Source: Verrucomicrobiota bacterium (lineage in GTDB: Bacteria; Verrucomicrobiota; Verrucomicrobiia; Limisphaerales; J093). From it: a stretch of 64,000 nucleotides of DNA. The notes under the pieces were generated by a model that was not told where the DNA came from, did not search any database, and saw only the letters and a list, made by a program, of their open reading frames with translations. Positions 9,791-19,064 of this stretch are shown in pieces. The number at the start of each line of letters is the position of its first letter. The first letter of the stretch is position 1. The position numbers and the translations under genes were made by a program. The stretch covers positions 186,001 to 250,000 of the forward strand of contig JAOSKK010000039.1 of NCBI GenBank assembly GCA_027493615.1. Direction: 5' to 3'.

Positions 9791-10267
9791 ATGGAGCGTC
9801 AGCGCTATGAGCGGGGCCATTTCGTGACGTGGTTGCCGACCTCACACCGGTACACCACCGACCACGTCTGGCTCGCGTCCGGACCCACGGAGGGGTCGGA
9901 GCCAAGGTGGCGTGTGGGCTTGACCGCCTTTGCCCTGCGTCTGCTGGGGGAATTGGTCGAATGCGAGTTCACGGTCCCGCCGGGTGGGTGTGTTGCGCCG
10001 GGTGACATCCTCGGAACGTTCGAAGGGTTCAAAGCCGTGACCGACCTGATCTCGCCCGGCCGGGGGATCTTCGCGGGGGGCAATCCGGCCCTTGCCGGCG
10101 GGATCGAAGCGGTCGAGCGCGATCCGCACGGTGCTGGTTGGCTCTACGAGTTCGCGGGTGAGCCTGCCCCGGGCACTCTGGACTTCGAGGGCTACTGCCG
10201 CTGGCTTGATCAAACCATTGACCGGCTGCGCGCGGGCGAGGGATGGCCGGAGGAACCGGTGGGCTGA
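9791..10267 (+). CDS. gcvH: Glycine cleavage system H protein-like lipoyl carrier
   Basis: 158 residues from the ATG at 9791. The fold is that of the lipoylated H protein: RYTTDHVWLAS near the N-terminus, VGLTAFALRLLGELVECEF for the first half of the barrel, then PPGGCVAPGDILGTFEGFKA, where Lys in FEGFKAVTDL is the expected lipoylation site, and SPGRGIFAGGNPAL. The tail (GWLYEF, then LDFEGYCRWLDQ) is as in GcvH. No gcvT or gcvP is in the window, so this could also be a stand-alone GcvH-like protein serving lipoate relay or sulfur metabolism. The adjacent divergent cysteine desulfurase makes the latter worth considering, but that is inference. An ATG at 9752 is possible but lies outside the conserved domain. 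Confidence 0.8.
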   Translation: MERQRYERGHFVTWLPTSHRYTTDHVWLASGPTEGSEPRWRVGLTAFALRLLGELVECEFTVPPGGCVAPGDILGTFEGFKAVTDLISPGRGIFAGGNPALAGGIEAVERDPHGAGWLYEFAGEPAPGTLDFEGYCRWLDQTIDRLRAGEGWPEEPVG

Positions 10268-10447
10268 AGCGGTGGCCCAGGCAGAACTGCGGACGTGCAC
10301 CGGGCAAATCCGGCCGCGGGGCCGGCCTGCCACAAGGTGCGGCGAAGATTGGTGGGCATGATTCCGGGGAGCCGGAGAAGCAACCGCGGGCACGGAGGGC
10401 TCCGCGCCCGCAGCCGGCTGGTCCGATGGGGGTGTTGGGCTGGGCAG

Positions 10448-11432
10448 TTAGGGTTTCAGCCGGAAGAACCGCTGATCACCCGTGGGCGCGGTCACATCCG
10501 GGCTTGCAGCGGTTGGCAGGCGTGTCCAAGGGCCAGCCGCGACGTCGGTCGAGGCTTCAGGATCGGCCGCCCCAACCCATTCGAGCCGGATCTGGATCGC
10601 CGGACGGGGCGGCGGCGAACACGATTTGTCCGGCGCCATCGTGGGTGAGCCGGCCGGTCGAATGGATGATCAACGGAAACAGTTGGGTGAGGTACGCCTC
10701 GTCCTGCTGCTGTTCCGGGGTCAGTTCGGCCCACGCCGCCGGGGTCATGCCCTGGTGCCGCTCGCGGTTCGCCCAGAAGTACTGGATTTCAAGGTCCTGG
10801 CTGCGGCTGCCGTTTCCGTTGGCACCGGGTCCCTGCCGGTCGTCGTCGACGACGCCGATGTTGAAGCCCATGATGTAGCCGTTCTGGAGCTTGTTGCCGG
10901 CCACGGGGTCCTCGAACAGCGTCTTTTTGAAGCGCGCCTCGAGTTTCCGGCCGGTGGGCACTTCGGCCCCGACGCCGTAAATCTCGTCGTTGGGTCCGTA
11001 CTTCCAGTCCACGGCGGACGACCAGGTTTGGCCGTTGATCGTGCCGGTGGCGTCCTCCCAGCGGGAGAAGCGGCCCTCGAAGTTCACGTAGCAGTGGCCG
11101 CCGTAAGGATCGTTCGAGCTGTCGGTGTTGACATCGAACCGGTCGTTGAGCGCGTCGATGATGATCTCGATGGAGTCGTCCTTCCAGAAGGTGAAGCTCG
11201 AGTCCTGGGGGCCGTCCCAGACGCGGTCCTCCGGGTAGTCGAGGATCCGGGCGTTGTCGCCTGGCGTGGCGGTGATGCCGGCGAAGCCGCCGTACTCGCA
11301 GCGGTGCACGCCTCCCCGAGCAGCCGCTCCGACCGACCCCCGCGCTTGCGGGGACACGTGGGCTGCAGCTTCGAACAAGGGCGGCGGGTCCTGGCCGCGA
11401 GGTCGTGCGTCTTGCGCAGCGGCTGGGGTCAC
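10448..11432 (-). CDS. Secreted CBM9/DOMON-like protein with verrucomicrobial FFRL tail (frameshifted)
   Basis: ~327 residues, with at least one frameshift near 10600 and an uncertain N-terminus. The core has the pattern of CBM9/DOMON-like beta-sandwiches: RVWDGPQDSSFTFWKDDSIE followed by IIIDALNDRFDV, then GYIMGFNIGVVDDD. The C-terminus in the corrected frame (RLEWVGAADPEASTDV, ending DQRFFRLKP) resembles short C-terminal tails common on verrucomicrobial secreted proteins. It lies directly downstream of the cytochrome c gene, whose stop is 27 bases from this start, so the two are probably co-transcribed and may function together at the cell surface. The 5' third translates poorly in every frame, so further base errors are likely. 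Ligand unknown. Confidence 0.55.
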
Positions 11433-11458
11433 GCCCGCATGCGGGGCGCTCGGCCAGC

Positions 11459-12654
11459 CTATTCATATTCGCTGATCCCGGCGGGTCGGGCGCGGCTCTT
11501 GCGCCAGCCTTCCCAGAACATCCCGTCCGCATAGTCCCACAGGAAGTAAGCGTGAAACCGAAAGTCATAGGAGCGCTGGTTGAGGGGGATTTCAACGCCC
11601 GCCGCGGCCCGAACGTGTCCCCGCCGGCTCAAACCAAAGTTGAGCTGGGGCAGGATGGTCCACTGAACCGCATCCTGGTCGCCCGGCTGGAAGGGTATCC
11701 GTGCGGTCAGTTCCAGTCCGGGAAACACGCCGCGCGGCCAGGGGGTAGGGATCCAGTGCACCACGGACGCCCACTCGAGATCGCCTTCGCCGGCGTCGCG
11801 GAACGGCAGGTGGGATTTCAGGCTGGTTTGCAGGGTGAACGCGTCGCCGAGACCCTTGGCGGCCGCCAGAAACAGGATGGCTTCGGCCTCGTTCCCGCTC
11901 CGGAGCGAAACGGCGAAGTCGGCGCCCCCGGAGAGCAGGAAGGTGCGGGGGAGGTGATCGTAGAGCACGTACTTCGCGCCGGCTTCGACCTCGTCCCACC
12001 GGCCCTGGCTCCCCTCGAACTCGTGAACCAGCTTGAACTCGGTCTGCCAGCGGGCGAACCAGCGCCTCTCGAACTCGAGGGCGTTGACGACCGCGTCCTC
12101 GCCGTCGGGGCGACGCGTGAAGCGGTTGAGGTACACGACTTCATCCTCGGGCCAGGCCTTCTTGGTGCGGAAGGCGCGCAGGTAATTGAGGTCGCCGGGC
12201 GGGTAGTTGTGGTCACCGGCCAGGGTCTTGAGGTGGGCGATCATCTCCTGGATCTCCTCATCCGAGAAGGCGTCCTTGAACGCCGGCATGGCGGCGGAGA
12301 ACCCGATGGGCGATCCGCCGTGCTTGGTGACCATGAACCAGTCGCCGGCGGGTTCGCGGCTGTTGAAGAGGGGATCGCTGAAGTCGGCGGGTTTGGGATC
12401 GAGGGACTGCACGCCGGGCAGGGTGGGATCGTAGCGGCCGTGGGGGGCCGTGGCAGGCGGCGCAGGCGGCGAGGTAATTTCGCTGTCCGCGTAACAGGTC
12501 GAGGTCCTGCGCAGCGGCGGCGCTGGCGAGGCCGCCCAGCACGACCGCGACCGCGCGCCAGAGCGCGCCGGGCTGTGGGCTGGAAGGGGGACGGCACCGA
12601 CGCTGCGGGGGAGAGTTGGGCCACGGGGGGGAGAGAGGCGTGCGGTTCAGACAT
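11459..12654 (-). CDS. Periplasmic/outer-membrane cytochrome c with C-terminal barrel-like domain (frameshifted)
   Basis: ~398 residues after removal of one extra base in the G6 run 12442-12447 and one further shift near 12575-12590. An N-terminal hydrophobic segment (LWRAVAVVLGGLASAAAA) precedes a class I cytochrome c domain: heme motif CAACH, then SAAMPAFKDAFSDEEI supplying the distal Met, and a closing helix MIAHLKTLAGDH. The remaining ~250 residues have alternating, aromatic-capped strands (FKLVHEFEGSQGRW, FPGLELTARIPFQPG, LPQLNFGLSRRGHVRAA, FRFHAYFLWDYADGMF) reminiscent of a small outer-membrane barrel. A heme domain joined to a barrel-like domain suggests an electron conduit or a surface-exposed heme protein, but this is inferred from composition only. 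The start is chosen as the first ATG before the leader. Confidence 0.6.
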
Positions 12655-12720
12655 AAGCCGGTCGAGGACGCGGGGGCGATGAGCTACCACGCCGGAGCAG
12701 TCGGGGCAAGCGATTCTCCA

Positions 12721-12798
12721 AAGGGGTCAGTTCCTGACTCTGTCAACTTGGCGCGCCCTCCCGGTGGGGAGTTGGCAAAGTCAAGAACTGACCCCTTA
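12721..12798. repeat. Inverted pair of RAYT-associated REP sequences
   Basis: REP copies at 12721-12742 (two mismatches: TTCCTGACTC) and 12777-12798 (exact) face each other across 34 bases. The arms extend with CAACTT...GTTGG, so most of the unit is palindromic. The right arm ends five bases before the stop codon (TAA, 12803-12805) of the CNNM/CorC gene, again placing a REP at a gene's 3' end. Confidence 0.9.
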
Positions 12799-12802
12799 GC
12801 TC

Positions 12803-14099
12803 TTAGGGTTGCCGCATCAGGAGCACCTTGTCGACGCGGTGGCCGTCCATGTCGATGACCTCGACCCGGTACCCGCTCCAGTCGAAGGCTTCGCCCTCGG
12901 CGGGGACGCGGCCCAATTGCTGCATGATGAAGCCGGCGAAGGTCTGGTAGTGGCGGCTCGCGGCCGGGGGCAGTTGAAAGTCCGGCACGACCCGGGCGAA
13001 CTCGTCGAGCTCGATGATGGCGTCGACGAGCACCGAACCGTCCTCGCGCCGTTTGGCCCGGGGTTTGAGACGTTCGTCGGGCGAGGGGAGCTCACCGATG
13101 ATCGCCTCCATGATGTCGTGGAGGGACACGAGACCGACAATGCCGCCGAACTCATCGGCCACCAGGGCGATGTGCTTGCCGGTGCGTTTGAAGGTCTCGA
13201 GAAGGGCGCTGGCGGACTGGGTCGAGGGCACCACCAGCGGCGGGGTCATCAGGTCCTTGACGCGGGGGGATGCCGGCGGCGAGGTTGGCGTAGATGGCCT
13301 TGACGGTGACAACGCCCACGACGTGGTCGCGGTTGCCGTCGTACACGGGGAAGGTGGTGTGGCCGCTCACCACGATCTTGTGCCAGATGGCGTCGTGAGG
13401 TTCATGGACATTGACCCAGATGATCTTTGCGCGCGGGGTCATCAGCTCACCCAGGCTGAGCCGGTCGAGGGCGAGGACGCCTTCCACCATGGCCGGTTCG
13501 CTGGGATGGAAGACGCCGGCCCGCGTGCCCTCGCGCACGAGCAGTCCCACCTCCTCCTCGGTCACCTCCACCACGGGTTTGGCCTCGATGCGGAGCAGCT
13601 TGAGGATGACATCAGTGCCCCAGCTCAGCAGGGTGACGAGCGGCGAGACGATGCGGGACAGGGCACCCAGGGGGCCGGCGATGAACGCGGCGATGCCCTC
13701 GGGGTTGGCCAGGCCCAGCCGCTTGGGGACGAGTTCGCCGATGATAAGGCTGGCGAGGGTGATGGCGGCGACCACGAGGCTGAAGCTCAGGGGCCGGGCA
13801 TAGGCTGCGAGCCAGGGGGCCTGCGCCAGGAAGTCGGCCAGGCTGCTTGCCACCCGGGCACCGCCGAAGGCAGCCGCGAGGGTGCCGACCAGGGTGATGC
13901 CGACCTGGACGGTGGCCAGGAAGCGGTTGGGGTTTTCCGCCAGTTCGAGGGCGGCGCGGGCGCGGGCGTTCCCGGACTCGGCACGCTGGCGCAGCCGCGT
14001 CTTGCGGGCGGAGACCACCGCGATCTCGCTCATGGCAAAGAGCCCGTTGGCGAGCAACAGGGCGAAGATGACGGCGATTTCCAGAGTCATGGCACTCAT
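12803..14099 (-). CDS. CNNM/CorC (HlyC)-family membrane transporter with CBS domains, one frameshift
   Basis: ~431 residues after removal of one extra base in the G6 run 13264-13269. Residues ~1-190 are a DUF21/CNNM membrane domain (IAVIFALLLANGLFAMSE, IAAFIAGPLGALSRIVSPL). Next comes a CBS pair (GELMTPRAKIIWVNV, HIALVADEFGGIVGLVSLHD) and a C-terminal CorC_HlyC domain (DWSGYRVEVIDMDGHRVDKV). Family members export Mg2+ or Co2+ or tune ion balance; some are annotated hemolysin by history only. The ATG at 14099 gives MSAMTLEIAV. All signature residues are present once the frame is restored. Confidence 0.88.
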
Positions 14100-14165
14100 A
14101 GGTCAGTGTCCCCGGGCCTGGCGCTTCCGGCGAACCGCCCCACCCTAACCTGCTTCGGGCTCAAG

Positions 14166-16390
14166 TCACGCCTGGCCTCCGGCGCGTGGTGCGGGCGGGA
14201 CACCGTCTGACGGGGTCACGGTGGCGAGTTGGCGAAGCCGCGCCCGTTCGACGGGAGGCAAGCCGTCGGGGTCGAACCGGAGCCGGTTGTGGAGGCGGAG
14301 GGCTTCCTGGACGCGGCCGGCTTCGGGCGAGGCGGGCAAGCCGACGCGTTGGGCCCAGGCGTGCCAGGTCTCGTGAAGCGACCGCGGGCCGTGGGTGGTC
14401 TCGAGCGAGCGCGCCAGGGCATAGAACTCCGAGTCCAGCCCGGGCGGGGACCGGTGCGGCATGGCGGTGCGTCGGTCGCGTCGCGACCGACGCCAGCGGC
14501 TGCCACGGACCTGGCGCCAAGCGAGCCAGGCGAGGATGGCCGTGCTGGCGGCGAAGAGGTAAAGCCGACCGTGGCCTGTCTGTTGGCGCCACTGGGTGAG
14601 GCGATACCAGGCATCGGAGACCCGGTCGCCGATGGCTTCCCACCAGCGGGCGGCGTTCTGCTCCTCGGCGTGCCATGTCGCGGGGGTGGTGTCCACATCC
14701 ACCCAGTGCCCGTCGAGGTAGGCCCGGCACCAGGCGTGGGCATCGCGGCTGCGGGCGATCCACGCCTCACCGCGGCGTTGCGTGACGCAGTAACCGACCG
14801 CGTACCGGGTGGGGATCCCGGCGGCGCGGAGCAGGAGCACGGTGGCGGTGGCAAAGTATTCGCAATGGCCGGCGCGGGATTCGCGGAGGAAACGTTCGAG
14901 GATGCCGGTGTTCGCCGATCTGGGATCGGTACGCTGCCACAGGGAGTAGCGGAAGTCCGAGGCGAAGTAGCGGGCGAGTCGTTCAGCGGCGGCGTGGGGA
15001 GGGAGGAGGGCAGGTCGAGTTCGTCGGCCACCGCCCGGATCACGGCCTGGTCCTGCCAGGGAAGCTGATCCAGGTCGGTATCATCGACGCAGGGAGCGCC
15101 GTCGAAACCGCCGCCCGGGCCGTGCTCGACTTCGTAGGTGACCAGCGGCAGGGCGAACTGGCAGCGGGCGGCGCCGAAGACGTTCGTTTCGAGGATCTGG
15201 GCGGTGAGGTTGCGGACCGCGAGGGCGTCGGCGGGGAGGGAGAGCGGGGCTTCGCCGTTGACGGAATAAGTGGCGATCTGCATCGACTCGCCGCGGCGGC
15301 GCTCGGGGCTCAGGGGCCAGAGGATGCCGTCCAATTCGGGAACCACGGGTTGGAAGTCGCGCAGCGCGACGGTCCAGGTGTTGCCCCGGAAGCGGTTGAA
15401 GGCGGCCTCGCGCAGGAGTCCCGGGGCGCGGTCCGAGGCGGTGTGCACCCGCAGCACGATGCGGCCGGACTGCTTGATCCGACCCACGCTGCCGAGGGCG
15501 GTGATGTTGCGCTGTTGGTTGAAGCGGCCCTCGCCGCTGCTTTCGGCGAGGCGGCTTTCGAGTCCCTGCCAGGCGGCGCGCAGTGCCAGCAGGCCCTGCT
15601 GGCCGGCGAAGGTGATCCCGAGCACGAGCAGGAGCAGGCCGGCCCACGTGGGGGTACGGAACCGCGGGTTGCGCCACGGCCACAGCGCCCAACTCACCAC
15701 CGCGGCGCAGAGGGGAAGAAAGAACGGGGAACGGGTGGCCGAAGCTCCGGAGGCGAACAGCACGAGCGCGAGGAACGGGAAACCGGGATGCACGCGCGAC
15801 TCGCTCCAGACGGTCGATGTCCCGCCGGTTGGACCATCGGCCGGCCGCCGGAGCCTGTGGGCCGAAGAAGCGGGCCGGGTGGGGGAGGGGAGCGTGAACG
15901 CCAGGCGTTCCCTGGCTGCGCGCGCTCGGAGCAGAATCGAGAACGTGGTCCAGGGGAGGGGGCCCGTGCGGCTCCAGGCGTGTGCCAGGACGAAGGGGAA
16001 CAGCACGAACGGAATGGCCCGCAGAAAGGCGAGGGCGGTCTGCGAGAGCTGGCGGAGCCCCTCGAGGCGCGTCGAGGAAGCGTCGGTGGTCACCAGCGAC
16101 CCGACCGAGCCGAGTCCTTCGCGGGCGAGGAAGAGGTAGAGTCCGACGCCGAGGAAGAGGAGCGTGGTGAGATTCCAAAGCCGGTTGAAACCGTCCTGGT
16201 CCGGGTCGAGACGGAGGGACGAGAACCGGGCGACTTCGATCAGCGTGCCCATGGCGAGGGCCCACGGCAGGCAGTCGGCCTGCCAACCCCACAACGCCAG
16301 GGCCGCCGCCACGGCCAGAGGCGGGGGTGCTGGTGGCGAGCCCGCGAGGCGGGCGACCCCGGTCCCACGGTCGGGTGCAGGTTCACGCAT
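14166..16390 (-). CDS. Transglutaminase-like membrane protein (TgpA/DUF3488 type), one frameshift
   Basis: ~741 residues. The N-terminal third holds several membrane helices (LFLGVGLYLFLAREGLG, AIPFVLFPFVLAHAW, WAGLLLLVLGITFAG). A periplasmic DUF3488-like region follows, then the transglutaminase core in the second frame with cysteine in GHCEYFATATVLLLRAAG, histidine in DAHAWCRAYLDGHW, and aspartate in VDVDTTP. After one more helix (YLFAASTAILAWLAW) there is a DUF4129-like cytoplasmic tail. A single-base shift is needed at about 15000-15010. It is the last gene of the MoxR - DUF58 - transglutaminase operon (15 bases after DUF58), a conserved trio of unresolved envelope function. Confidence 0.87.
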
Positions 16391-16405
16391 GGTCGTGTGC
16401 CGGGT

Positions 16406-17743
16406 TCATGGCCGGGCCTCCAACTGCAGGAGGTCCTGCCCGATGCGGCCGGCCTCGAGCACCACCAGGCGGTCGGGTTGGTCGGCGGGCGGTCCCGGGT
16501 CGAAGCGGGCGGCCCGGCCGTGGGGGACGAGCACCATGGCCAGGGTGGGCAGGCGCAGGGTTTTCAAGTGCCGCACGAGGGCGCGCCGCGGTTCGTCCCA
16601 ATCCATGAGGACCAGCAGGCAGCCGCTGAGCGAGCCGCGGTGTTGCCAGACGAGGGCTTCCAGTTCGCCGAGCCGCGGTTCGCGGCAGGGCCTCACGGCG
16701 GCCAGGACTTCAAGCATCTGCTGGGTGTGTCCCACACCGCGGCCGCTGGTGACACAGACGGTCTGGGGCCCGACGAACAGCAGGTCGAGCAGCGATTCCT
16801 GGTCGGGCACGGTGCAGGCGAAGGAGGCCGCCACGGCGACGGCCTCTTCGAAGACGGCATCCCGTGCGGCCTCGCAGTGGGTGTCGAGCACCAGGGCATG
16901 GCGGGTAAAATACTCGTCCTGGTACTCCTTGACGATGGGTTGCCCGAGCCGCGCGCTGCTCCGCCAGTGGACGCGTCGCAGCGAGTCCCCCCGGCGATAC
17001 TCCCGCAAGGCCACGAACTCCTCCGACTCGCCCACGCCCGCCGCCAGGGCGACGCCGCCGCGCTGGTACTGGGCCGCGCCGGGCAGGGCGAGGCGGGGCA
17101 GCAGGTAACGGCGCGGCAGCACCAGGACGGTGTGAGGCGAAGGCACGCGGCGGAACGCGCGGAACAGCCCGAACGGATCCGAGCGCGCCACCCACCCGCC
17201 CGCCAGCACCAACGGGCCCCGGCGATACGCGACCACCGGGGTTTCGATCTCGACCTGGCCCCGTGCCGGCAGGGGCGGCAGCGGGGTGGGCCGGGTGCGG
17301 GCGGCGCGGATGGGAGGCAGGGGGCCGCCGAGGCGGAAGCTCCGGTTCTCGCGTCCGGGCCGCAGGCGCGCCGCGAACTCGGCCACGGTGACCGGTGGGT
17401 CCTGGAGCTCTTCGAGGTACTCCAGTCCGGTCTCCGCGCGTCCGGAAAGGTTGCGGATCTGGACGCGGACGGTGAAGGGAGTGCCGGCGGTGACGAAGCG
17501 CGGGGCCTGACGTTCGAGGGCGAAGTTCCCACGGAAGAACGGGGCGGAGAGCAGGGCCAGCGCGAGGAAGGCCAGGAGGACCAGAAAGACCTGGATCCCC
17601 ACGGTTTGTTCGGGGTCGGCCGAGCTGACCGTCAACGCCAGCCCCGCCAGTACGAAGGCTCCGGCTGGCGTGAACCGTCGCCGGATCGCGGCGGCGAACC
17701 GGCGTCCGCCGGTGTAGATACGATGCAGCCCGCGGATCAGCAT
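16406..17743 (-). CDS. DUF58 domain protein (MoxR partner)
   Basis: 445 residues, no frameshift. Two membrane helices near the N-terminus (FVLAGLALTVSSAD, GIQVFLVLLAFLALALLSA) are followed by a beta-rich region and the DUF58 core with its hallmark EYRRGDSLRRVHWRSSARLG and a vWA-like part (FTRHALVLDTHCEAARDAVF). DUF58 proteins work with MoxR AAA ATPases. The ATG at 17743 is chosen because the hydrophobic N-terminus starts there; the reading frame remains open further upstream but passes through a repeat. It is separated from moxR by a 209-base spacer holding repeat family R6. Confidence 0.9.
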   Translation of the reverse strand: MLIRGLHRIYTGGRRFAAAIRRRFTPAGAFVLAGLALTVSSADPEQTVGIQVFLVLLAFLALALLSAPFFRGNFALERQAPRFVTAGTPFTVRVQIRNLSGRAETGLEYLEELQDPPVTVAEFAARLRPGRENRSFRLGGPLPPIRAARTRPTPLPPLPARGQVEIETPVVAYRRGPLVLAGGWVARSDPFGLFRAFRRVPSPHTVLVLPRRYLLPRLALPGAAQYQRGGVALAAGVGESEEFVALREYRRGDSLRRVHWRSSARLGQPIVKEYQDEYFTRHALVLDTHCEAARDAVFEEAVAVAASFACTVPDQESLLDLLFVGPQTVCVTSGRGVGHTQQMLEVLAAVRPCREPRLGELEALVWQHRGSLSGCLLVLMDWDEPRRALVRHLKTLRLPTLAMVLVPHGRAARFDPGPPADQPDRLVVLEAGRIGQDLLQLEARP

Positions 17744-17799
17744 GGCGACTGGGCGGCCCGCGTGGGCGGCGTCCTGTTGCATGCGGCCCCGCCCAGTTG

Positions 17800-17945
17800 T
17801 GACGAATCTGAAAGCGCCGGTGAACCGGACGCACTCCAGACGCTTCGCGTGGAACCGACGAACTCCGCCCATGGCGAAGCGCATGGAATGCGGGGGTTCA
17901 CCCCCGCTTTTCGTGTTCGGTTCATGGGGGAGGGGGGTGGCGCGA
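17800..17945. repeat. R6 repeat with GGGGGTTCACCCCC hairpin
   Basis: A segment between moxR and DUF58 contains GCGGGGGTTCACCCCCGC, a near-perfect hairpin, preceded by CACTCCAGACGCTTCGCGTG. A clearly related segment occurs at 47790-47905, and the CACTCCAGACGC part recurs at 40213-40224. Read on the plus strand both R6 copies encode MECGGSPPL followed by F or Y, probably without coding meaning. It splits a normally tight operon. Confidence 0.75.
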
Positions 17946-17952
17946 GGGCGGC

Positions 17953-18899
17953 TCATGCGGGAACGGGCACCTGGCGGAGGATGGTCTCGACCACGCTGCG
18001 GTTGCTCTGGCCCGAGTACTGGGCCTGGGGGTCGAGCACCAGGCGGTGGGCGAGGACGGGCACAGCCAGTTCCTGCACCTGATCCGGGGTGACGCATTCC
18101 AGGCCCTGGAACAGGGCGAGGGCCTGGCTGGCTTTCATGAGGGCCAACGAGGCACGCGGGCTGGCGCCGAGGCGGACACCGACGGTCCGGCGGGTGGCGG
18201 CGACGAGGTCCACGATGTAGCGGCGCAGTTCCTCGCTGACGCGGACCGCCTGGACGGCCTGCCGCAACCGGAGCACGTCGGTCAGGTTCGCGCAGGCGGT
18301 GATTCGCTCCAGGGGGTGGATCCGCATCTGGGCCGCCAGCAGCGCGGCCTCGGCCTCCGGGTTGAGGTAGCCCAACGCCAGTTGCATGGCGAAACGGTCC
18401 ATCTGCGCCTCGGGCAGGGGATAGGTGCCGCGGAACTCAACCGGGTTCTGGGTGGCGATCACGAAGAAGAGATCGGGCAGGACGCGGCGTTCGCCCTCGA
18501 CGCTCACCTGGCCTTCGGCCATGGCTTCGAGCAAGGCCGACTGGGTGCGGGGGAAGCGCGGTTGATCTCGTCGGCCAGCAGGATGTTGGTGAAGACCGGG
18601 CCTTCGTGGAACTCGAAGTCACTGGTCTTCTGGTTGAGGATGGCGACGCCGAGGATGTCGGAGGGCAGCAGGTCGGGGGTGAACTGCACGCGGGTGAACC
18701 GCGCCGCCAGCGCCCGGGCGAGGGCTTTGGCGAGGGTGGTCTTGCCCGTGCCGGGGAAGTCGTCCAGCAAGACGTGGCCGCCGCTGGCGAACGCGGCCAG
18801 GAGCCGGCGCACGGTGTGGTCCTGACCCTGGATCACCTCGCCGATCGTCCGGTGCAGCCGCTCGTATACTTCCCGGGGTGCAGCAGGAGGCGCGGTCAT
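17953..18899 (-). CDS. MoxR-family AAA+ ATPase, one frameshift
   Basis: ~315 residues. Walker A is GTGKTTLAKALA, Walker B NILLADEINRASP, sensor 1 FFVIATQNPVEFRGTYPLPE, and sensor 2 lies in the C-terminal lid (GVRLGASPRASLALMKASQA). One base is missing from the G5 run 18549-18553; restoring it links INRASPRTQSALLEAM exactly as in the family. MoxR ATPases act as chaperones for maturation of extracellular or periplasmic protein complexes together with vWA/DUF58 proteins. It is first in the operon and diverges from the DUF11 gene; the 165 bases between them should hold both promoters. Confidence 0.92.
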
Positions 18900-19064
18900 G
18901 GCGTCGCGGCGTTCGCGTGGCAGTCGATTGTGAGGCACATCCCGGGCCACTCTCCCACGGAAGTCACGGGCCGCCAAGTCTGCTCTTGGGGAGTTCCGCC
19001 TTGATCCCGACCCGACAGGCCGGTAGGGTCCCCCGTCAAGTAGCAACCGCGACCTCCCTCACCC

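Noticed and set aside
12803..14099. Hemolysin
   Set aside because: The HlyC/hemolysin label of CNNM/CorC proteins is historical; the domains are those of an ion transporter.
15122..18082. A ~986-codon open frame on the plus strand opposite the DUF58 and transglutaminase genes
   Set aside because: It is the antisense shadow of two well-supported genes in G+C-rich DNA; its composition (Gly/Glu/Gln/Arg-rich) has no family signature.
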